From assembly GCF_914767665.1 (NCBI RefSeq), contig NC_059503.1:14198001-14262000 (forward strand): a stretch of 64,000 nucleotides of DNA, given 5' to 3'. Within the stretch, counting starts at the first letter, position 1; every line of letters starts with the position of its first letter. The stretch is from Harmonia axyridis (taxonomy: Eukaryota > Arthropoda > Insecta > Coleoptera > Coccinellidae). This document shows, piece after piece, positions 56,901-64,000 of this stretch. The notes below the pieces were generated by a model. It did not search any database, was not told the origin of the DNA, and was given only the letters and a program-made list of their open reading frames with translations. The position numbers were made by a program, and so were the translations under genes.

Positions 56901-57222
56901 AACAATTTTGGAAACTGCAAACTTTTTCAAGAACTTTCATATATCGAAATGGAATATTTATTATTAACATGACACTGACAGCCAAATTGTCCACAGATAC
57001 CACAGAAATATGGGACTTGAAATGTCAAAATGATCCGAAACACCCCGTATACTCGAAAACCGCGGGGAGAATCGAAGGTTTGGGATTTTTCCCGGGATCT
57101 CCAGACGATTTTGAGGGGGGTCTTATTCTTGTCATTTTTGCTCTAGATGGTCCCGTTTGGGCTGTGATTTTACGTTTAAAGTTTGACGTATATGTGCAAG
57201 CGGTTTTATATATACTTAGATT
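53950..57222 (+). repeat. Segmental duplication, unit 2 (contains copia relic)
   Basis: Direct copy of 49044-51670 with extra sequence at about 54030-54470, 55440-55790 and 55930-56090. The final part (about 56760-57222) is almost identical to unit 1, including the whole GC-richer stretch from CATGACACTGACAGCC to TATATATACTTAGA. The frame 56969-57310 is the counterpart of 51420-51758. Confidence 0.85.
54870..55440 (+). pseudogene. Ty1/copia reverse transcriptase and RNase H relic, unit 2
   Basis: Counterpart of the relic at 49830. The catalytic box survives as YMDD in LYMDDFFVLTNVNSE (box at 55044-55055). NDEPYKKLIGLLISSAVLTS then PDIAYSVNFLSQFNNYLIVE and HWKSAK follow at 55286-55425, better preserved than in unit 1. 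Frameshifts remain and no other retroelement genes are seen. Confidence 0.8.
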
Positions 57223-57414
57223 CTGTATGCAAATCAATATGAATTATAGATATCTGTCAATTTATGAATCGCATAGCAGAACTCTGAATCATAATTTACT
57301 AACTAACTAGGGTAAATTAGGATCTTCCTAATATTATTACTGCTGGAGTTTGTTCACAATAAGCCTAAATGATTGCATTAGTGGGTAAACCCGTATAATC
57401 AAGCTGTTCTACAG
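57223..57414. other. Short unassigned spacer
   Basis: Nothing recognised. Confidence 0.4.
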
Positions 57415-57966
57415 GGTGTTTTCGGCTAAATGCCATGCTGTATAAAATTTTCGATGCAATTATGAATTTTATTGAAAATTGGAATTTCCCGTTATTTTTT
57501 ATATGAAAGGAATGTCAACTCTAACAATCAAGAATTTATTTTTTCTATTGAATGAAAACGGTATCCGCACAGTGATAATTAGAGTTAAAAACAAAGAAAA
57601 AAAGGCCGCTAGATGTATATAGGTTGTTTTCAAATTAGACGTGATCCATGGAGGACGTGTTAGCTGTCGTTTGAACCATATTTAGTGATAACCAAAAATC
57701 AGCATTTGAGTTCTTGTGATTTTCAAAAGATATCTCACCTTTCTTCATTTCTCGTCAATTTTTCGACGTTAAACAAATTTGATTATAGTTTTGGATTATT
57801 TTCGTGGCCAGCGAGAAGTCCGGATCTAATACCATTAGACGAAGCAGCGAGAAGATTGAGAGTAAAATTCAGGAGGAAAGTAACAACTGAAGACATAAGA
57901 AAGGGGGCCCGTGCTTGTATGAGGAATGGTGGAGGTCATTTCACTCATTTCAAACATAATTTATGA
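57415..57966 (+). pseudogene. Tc-like transposase C-terminal relic in a deleted element
   Basis: The left edge CAGGGTGTTTTCGGCTAAAT looks like a transposon end. Near the right, FSWPARSPDLIPLD (57802-57843) matches the third catalytic block WP-RSPDLTPLD of Tc3/DD41D-like transposases. It jumps to the extreme C-terminus, ARACMRNGGGHFTHF (about 57910-57957), matching the R-C-NGGHFEHL tail of such enzymes. Everything between Asp and tail, and the N-terminal two-thirds, is missing or unrecognisable. Confidence 0.65.
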
Positions 57967-59314
57967 ATACACTTGTTCTATGCATTGGCCTTCTGGGATG
58001 ATGTTGGCTGTTATGTTATTAATTATTCGAGACGTTTGTCTTCCCAGAAGGCTTCTTGCCACTGTCTGTATTAACAGCCAGTGACCAGCATGATCATCAG
58101 CATATCTTATGTTGTTCAATATCTAAATCTAGACTATAAACTAGCGTTTGTTATTTTTGATCTTCTAACATAATCTCTCAAAAATATGTTTACGCTTAAT
58201 AATAACGAAATTTAATATTCCTGAGAAATAATTGGAGTGCTAATTTTTAAGGGATGAGAGAAGTGGATTCCAGAAGCTTCATCTACCGTCTGTAGACTCA
58301 TCAAACTCTAGTCATCACTTTCATTATCGATCGACTCGCTAACTGATGTTTAATTTGTCGAACTAATGAACCCATGTATCGGCATTAGTTGAGGCAACAC
58401 TTCTCATGTCCAACAATTAGTAAGAACTAACGTTCTAAGACAAACGAGAATTTGTTAACACCATTTCCTTCACTGAAGCGATGATGCACTGCACCATTCA
58501 TACGCACGTATTTTTCAGTGCTCAAAGATATCACTCTATCATTTCATTGATATTCGATGATTCTGTGCGTCCGAGAATTGAAATTTTCGTTAGAAGGTGA
58601 ATTCTCCATTATTTGATTATTTTTTCAATATCCTGCTTTATTATCTATATGGTTCTGATAAAGCTATATCAATACGAAATTTTGAATGAATCATGAAATA
58701 ATTATTCTTTACAGTCAATTTTTATGGTCCTGATTAAGATATCAACACAAAATTCTCTGCACAAAACTGCAAAGGGTGTTCCTAATTTAGAGGTACAAAC
58801 GATAATGAGGGATTACTTGGATAATTTTGAGAAAAAAAGTCCGCAAACGCTTTGTTTTTGAGATACAAGATGTTGAAATATAATTTTTTTTCTCGTAGCA
58901 TCAGTACTTCACCAAATATTCAACTGAAATCAGGCATAGCTATTCCAATTTAAAGTTTACATAATGTGCAATGACAATTTCGACTGCAAATCTACGGGAT
59001 GGTATTTTTTCTTGAACAGTGCTCGTTTTTTCCTCTAGGATATTATTATTAATAGAAATATAAATGCGATCCGATGATTAGTCACGGAAATATTAGATAT
59101 TTCTTTCCTATATTTCTTCTTGACTGTTCTATGATTTTGATGTATGATCGTAAGTAATATCATAAGAAAAATTTTTCCGAAAAAAAAATCGAAAAAACTC
59201 GTTGGTGAGTAATATTTCAACAATTGTTAAGAAGATTTTACTTCGTATTGTGTTTTTCCGATTTTTTCAACAGGAAATATTAAATGCCAAGACTATTTCA
59301 TGAAACCATAACAT
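57967..59314. other. Unassigned spacer
   Basis: AAAGGGTGTTCCTAATTTAG near 58772, followed by AGTCCGCAAACGCTTTG and TTTGAGATACAAG, resembles the outer end of a Tc/mariner-type element. No partner end or coding was seen. Confidence 0.3.
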
Positions 59315-59897
59315 TGAGTAATAAATATAGATATAGCGATAAAGGAAGTACACGCAATTTTTAAATGTCCCCAACATGGTTAGATTACGTTGTCGGATTG
59401 TGATATATTTTCAAATCAACAATTTAACTACATCATTATGAATGTATATTATATTGAATGAAATATATTCATTTGAGTGATTCTCAATTGAATATGCAAA
59501 TTCGATTATTTGGAATCCGATATTTTTCCTAATTGTCGAATTTATAGTATGCAAAATATTTATTATTTTCTGTATCTACCTGCTGAAATCTGGCAACTAT
59601 GGCTCTCCTAGTGTCATCGGTTGTTTCACGTCGTTTAGCGCGCTTGAAGTTTGTTTTTTGAATTTCTGATATATTTAGGTATTTATTTCAATATATTTTG
59701 AGTTAATATGAAACGTTGATTCACTATGGGACACAAGTGCGTTTTTTTGTGGAGAAACTCGCAAATTGAGTGAAATATCGTATCGCTGATAAGTTTTCAT
59801 TACCGCGCGCTTCATGTCAAATTTGATAGTTCATGTAGGGGACAAAATTTGCTTACTGAAAATGACATATCCTCCCTTTATCTATGTTTATTACTCT
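59315..59897 (-). mobile_element. 580-bp MITE family, copy 6, inverted
   Basis: Same orientation as the copy at 36652. Left end TGAGTAATAAATATAGATAT (decayed), right end CTATGTTTATTACTCT. GTCCCCAACATGG and TTCATGTAGGGGAC blocks and CACGTCGTTTAGCGCGCTTG are present. Confidence 0.9.
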
Positions 59898-60544
59898 TAG
59901 ATCGAACATTATCGTTGTTTGACTCAAAATTACCGGCCTTGTGACGAAAAGCAAGAGCGATCGATTCGAAAAACGAGCGATAAAAATCAAAAACAAATAC
60001 TGCATCCCGGAAGGTGAAGTGGAGAAAAACATGGTTTTTCATTCGAGAGGGGTGATATAAAGTTGACCGTGATATTTATGTTCGGCCTCCACTAACCCCA
60101 ACGAATGTGTTCGATATGGAACCTAACTTCAATAACAGGCGTTATACCGAGGAGGAAATCCGTAAATTTGGTATTTTAGATTCTTTCTGTCGAACGCAAC
60201 GCTGAACCTATTCAGAAATATTAATGCTAATACCAATAAATTCTCACGCGCCAATGGAGCTTATCCTCCTAATGGAACCAGAAAATTCGAATCGCTTTAA
60301 ACTTCAGCTATTAGCACGATTCACATCGCGACTTCAAAACGATTTTGAATTGCATTTTCTATCAGAAATTACGGAGTGTGTAGTCAAGGTTCGAATGACA
60401 TGAGTCATATATTTTGTAAAGAAAGAGTTGGGATTTGATTGTTCAAAACATTCGCTTGAAGGAATTGTTGATATTTTTCCAACGCTGAGTTATTTCAACT
60501 ATAACAAACATTTGACTCAATAAGTTACGGGCCAACTAGACAAA
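59898..60544. other. Unassigned spacer
   Basis: 60040-60320 is GC-richer than average but not open for long. No domain recognised. Confidence 0.35.
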
Positions 60545-60645
60545 CAATAGTATTTTCTGAAACAAGTTGCAGAATGGGCTTCTATTCTAACACGAGCGCA
60601 TGAGTGTTAGAATTGCTTTCTGCAACGAGTATTAGACAATATTTT
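60545..60645. repeat. Hairpin with ~40-bp arms
   Basis: Left arm AGTTGCAGAATGGGCTTCTA then TTCTAACAC; right arm, opposite strand, CGTTGCAGAAAGCAATTCTAACAC. About 11 bases separate them. It lies ~200 bp before a possible Crypton-like start. Confidence 0.8.
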
Positions 60646-60841
60646 CTCTATTTCAGTCAAGTTTTATGCAATATCGTCGAAAATCAATGAACAATTCAGA
60701 TTCTATATCCTAGTGATTTAAGTAGTGTATCTTGGCAGTTGGTGTGACTGTTACGAAAATTGACAGATTACGAAATTTGAATTTAAATCATAAGTTTCGA
60801 ATTCTGGAATAATTTATAATTACGCATTAAATTCGTGAAGT

Positions 60842-60970
60842 ATGTCTGACGATATCGATTTAACACCACCAGAATTAAGAGAAATTGCGAATGATATTGC
60901 AAATCATTTCACCATATCCAAATTATATTATATTGTGTTGAAATTTAATTGCATTGGAAGTCTGCGTTGA
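60842..60970 (+). pseudogene. Possible Crypton-like recombinase N-terminal fragment
   Basis: 42 codons, starting MSDDIDLTPPELREIANDIA. This acidic MSD-IDLTPPEL-IA start resembles the beginning of insect Crypton-type tyrosine recombinase proteins as I remember them. The rest of the reading (SKLYYIVLKFN) is not diagnostic, and no catalytic R-H-R-Y region is present. Low confidence; it may be another element's start or chance. Confidence 0.3.
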
Positions 60971-61275
60971 CAACCACAAAACAAAAATTAAAACTGAAAA
61001 CAATGCTGTAATGAGTTCATTACATGAAATAAGGATAATTTTTTTCCTACAACTGCTATGAAAAGTAGTATATTCTTCATACCTTGCTCAATTTCAAAAC
61101 TATTCACATTGTGAGAAATATTATTTCTCACGGCACTTTTCCCACACCTCGCTTGATAGACCAATGAAATTGGGCTTTTGAAGAATCGTTTATATGGAAA
61201 CGTAACAAATACATAGATACTGTCAACGAAGGTCATTTTGAATTGAATCAGGTACATTACTCGTATTATTCAAAA

Positions 61276-61391
61276 TGCAGTTCTAGGAAAAATAGTATAT
61301 TGTACAACACGTGGAGAAAGTCCAGCAAACACACGAGTGAGAAAAAGGACTTTTTCAACATGTTGCACACTATACTTTTCCTACAACTGCA
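61276..61391. repeat. Hairpin with ~46-bp arms
   Basis: Left arm TGCAGTTCTAGGAAAAATAG then GTGGAGAAAGTCC; right arm, opposite strand, TGCAGTTGTAGGAAAAGTAT then GTTGAAAAAGTCC. About 23 bases of loop. Another piece of the same motif (TCCTACAACTGCTATG) is at 61046. Confidence 0.85.
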
Positions 61392-64000
61392 TAAATTTAA
61401 ATAATACAAATATCAGAATATCAGAGCAATTGTAAACATTTATGGAGGTTACACCGAGCCCATCAATTGTGAATTGATTTTGAATTGTTTATCCTAAAAA
61501 AATCAATTTTGTATGCTCTTCTTTTCCTATTCCTTAGACGTTGGATCTTTTTGTAAACTGATCAGCTATCTTTGTAAAAGATTTGAAGTACCTTTCCATC
61601 CATTCGCACTCGATATTGCTATGTGGTACAAAAGAAACGAATCAATGTAAATTTTAAATGCCCATTTTATTTTTTCCTTTTCAAGTTATCAAACATTTTT
61701 CGCAAAAAAAACATTTCTATGAAATGTGACATTCTGACGATATTCAATAAAATATACTTAATTTTCGTTTTAAGGAGAATTTCCCATTCCTTGTTTTCCG
61801 ATTTTTGACATTGGAAAACTGTTGATTTCACGATTGAATTAGGTTAGGTGACTATTTATAGTTTGAAACGAAATCAAAAGTATGTAAATGAAAATTTCAG
61901 TAATTTTTGAAACTAATAATACTTAGTACTCCTTAAATATTTGAAACGAAAAATTTCAGGCTTTCTTTGTGGAATATCATTTGGTTAACCATATGTGGTA
62001 GTCCATCTTCATTATTGGGGTAATTTACATTCTGAACCAGATGAGCGTAGAGTTTCGAATTCCTGTTATTACATAGAGTATGATATAAATTAGGATATGG
62101 TGATGAGAAGCGAATTGAATTATATTCCGAAATGTATCGGGTGTCTCAAATTTGTTGTCTAGCGAGAGGATCTCAGAATCCCTTGGGGCTTGAAAAAAAT
62201 GAATGGCACATTTTCGGGCTTGATTTTTGAGAGAATCAATTCGGTGAAAACTGCAACCTTTTGAGTTCAACTGTTTTCAAGATATCAGAGAAAATTGAAA
62301 AATTCCCTTTTTTAATACAAACCTAAAAATATTTGTAACTAATAAAATCGCTTTTTTCCCTTTTCAAAGATTTTTTTTCAATCATAAATTTAAACTCATC
62401 AAATTTCAAGTATAATTGAAATGAATCAAATATCTCAGTTGGTTTCTTAGATAACATTAAGTGAGTTTGTTATGAAAGATAGGTAGTTAAGTAAGAAAAA
62501 GAAAATTCACAATTGAGGGACAGTGCTATAGATAGTACATATTAGACAAAATTGGAGCATCAAATTGAGAAATGAAAATGGAAAATCCACGATAAGCAGA
62601 GAAAAAAATCGAAAAGAGATGTCAAGCAGAAAATTTGGAAGAGATTTAATTTATACATAGTTCACTCTGAATATTTTTGTAACATGTATTTCTATTCAAT
62701 AATAATGCAATTCCTGTGAATATATACACACATGATGTGAGTTTTTCAGTTTCCCATTCAAATCTACATCACAATTCAATTTTCGGGGAAATACAAAATT
62801 TCATTAAAAATTTTGTTCATAATGTTCACAGTTGACTGCAATGCATAATTTACACTCAATTCTAAATGCATAATAACCTATCATCACATTCCAACCGAAA
62901 ACCGGCTCCAAAAGTCCTGTTGAAACTGATAACAATTAAATTTACGATAATTAATCGTGGGGCAGAATGCGATTCCTGATGAATTTCCGAGGTAAAATCT
63001 ATTGTCGGACAGCATTTGAAAAATTGCCGCTCTCATTCGAAATTGGAAAAGGTTGTAGGGCCGTAAATCCACTTCGCCGTTGTAATGGATAATTCTTGTT
63101 GATAACCCGCATTTTTCGAAGAGTTAGCAGTAATCATTCTTCATATCTGGAATGCAAGGATCATAGAAAGTTGTGACGCAGAGAAAAATGAAATGAATGG
63201 GCTCTATCATCATGTTCTAAAGAAAATCGGGGATGCTTGTTCTCAAATTCTGCAAGGGAAATTAATTTGTAAAGCGCAACTCATGATCTTCCTGAATAGG
63301 AGAAATGGAGAAATTTTATAAAGGGTTAAAATTACGTCAAGGAAATTTTTACTCGCTTCTTCTAAGATACTAGGTGCTTTCATCTTGCCTTAATATATAC
63401 AGTTTTTTGCTTGCAATTGTCCCAAACGATAAGGTTAGATTTGAGAATGGAGATTATTTTTTTGATTTATTTCCGGTTGACTTCAGGAAAGAGTTAAGAA
63501 GTTTTTCAGGTTTGTTTTGGAGTCTAAATACGTTTTTTTTCTTTATGGGCTAAATACTAAATTCCTGTTAATTTATGAGATAAACATGGTGTTCAAAAAT
63601 GATTGTAACATAGAAATTCCTTCGAAATATTATTCTCCACTTTTCACTTTAGTGCCAACTATTCTTTATAATATAATTTCGAAACGTAGGATCAAAAATA
63701 GGTAGTACACAATTTTCGATATTCTACTTGAATTTGATATGAACCTGATGATGATCAACAAGAAATTTTGCATGAAATCTTGATTTGTTTTTCTATATTT
63801 AAGTTTTTTCTGGCGTGAATCAAAATTTAGATTACTTATTTTGAACATCAGCTATGGGAGATTTTGCAACTGGCATTATTTCAGCTCATGAAAAAGAATA
63901 TTTCTTTCCATAAGAAAATTGCGATGTTGTCACACCTAACTGAAATAAAGAATAATCAAGAATTTAAAAATTTCTTTGAACCTACCCTACTATTTTTTTG
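61392..64000. other. Unassigned AT-rich DNA
   Basis: Only short frames without recognisable domains; no strong repeats seen. Probably intergenic or intronic. Confidence 0.4.

Noticed and set aside
49044..57222. The two duplicated units as LTRs of one retrotransposon
   Set aside because: Each unit itself contains reverse transcriptase sequence, so they cannot be LTRs; no TG...CA bounded terminal repeat was seen.

Overview
This is AT-rich eukaryotic DNA with no intact host gene that I can support. The transposon mix points to an insect or close arthropod relative: several Tc1/mariner lineages, hAT elements with 8-bp target duplications, many miniature inverted-repeat families, a Ty1/copia relic, a non-LTR RNase H relic and a tRNA-like SINE. 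A beetle is plausible, but the sequence alone does not fix the species. I see no operons, CRISPR arrays, rRNA genes or functional tRNA genes.

Layout. 0-4 kb: a mariner relic between short direct repeats, a Tc/mariner N-terminal relic, and copy 1 of an internally deleted DD41D element. 4.6-7.2 kb: a long fold-back element (second copy at 34.3-35.2 kb), one hAT end and a ~470-bp tandem repeat. 9.6-18.5 kb: two broken classic mariners, three copies of a ~580-bp terminal-inverted-repeat family, a non-LTR RNase H relic and DD41D copy 2. 18.5-27.9 kb: mostly unassigned AT-rich DNA with small hairpins and a ~380-bp miniature element. 28-35.7 kb: a dead Tc1 (DD34E) element inside ~90-bp direct repeats, DD41D copy 3, a hAT-like element, fold-back copy 2 and another Tc/mariner N-terminal relic. 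36.6-42.1 kb: two more copies of the 580-bp family, a 450-bp hAT derivative with a perfect 8-bp target duplication, a SINE, and a mariner with perfect 25-bp inverted ends. 42.4-57.2 kb: a mosaic of segmental duplications holding a fold-back element with transposase N-termini in both arms, two paired mariners, a 1.73-kb hAT element with a perfect 8-bp target duplication, and two copia-type reverse transcriptase relics. 57.4-64 kb: a Tc3-like C-terminal relic, the sixth 580-bp family copy, two strong hairpins near a possible Crypton-like start, then unassigned DNA.

Nothing here works as a gene system. The interest lies in how non-autonomous elements arise: shared deletion junctions, fold-back arms built from the 5' part of a transposase gene, intact target duplications, and duplications that carried transposons with their flanks. 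I found no convincing new biological system.
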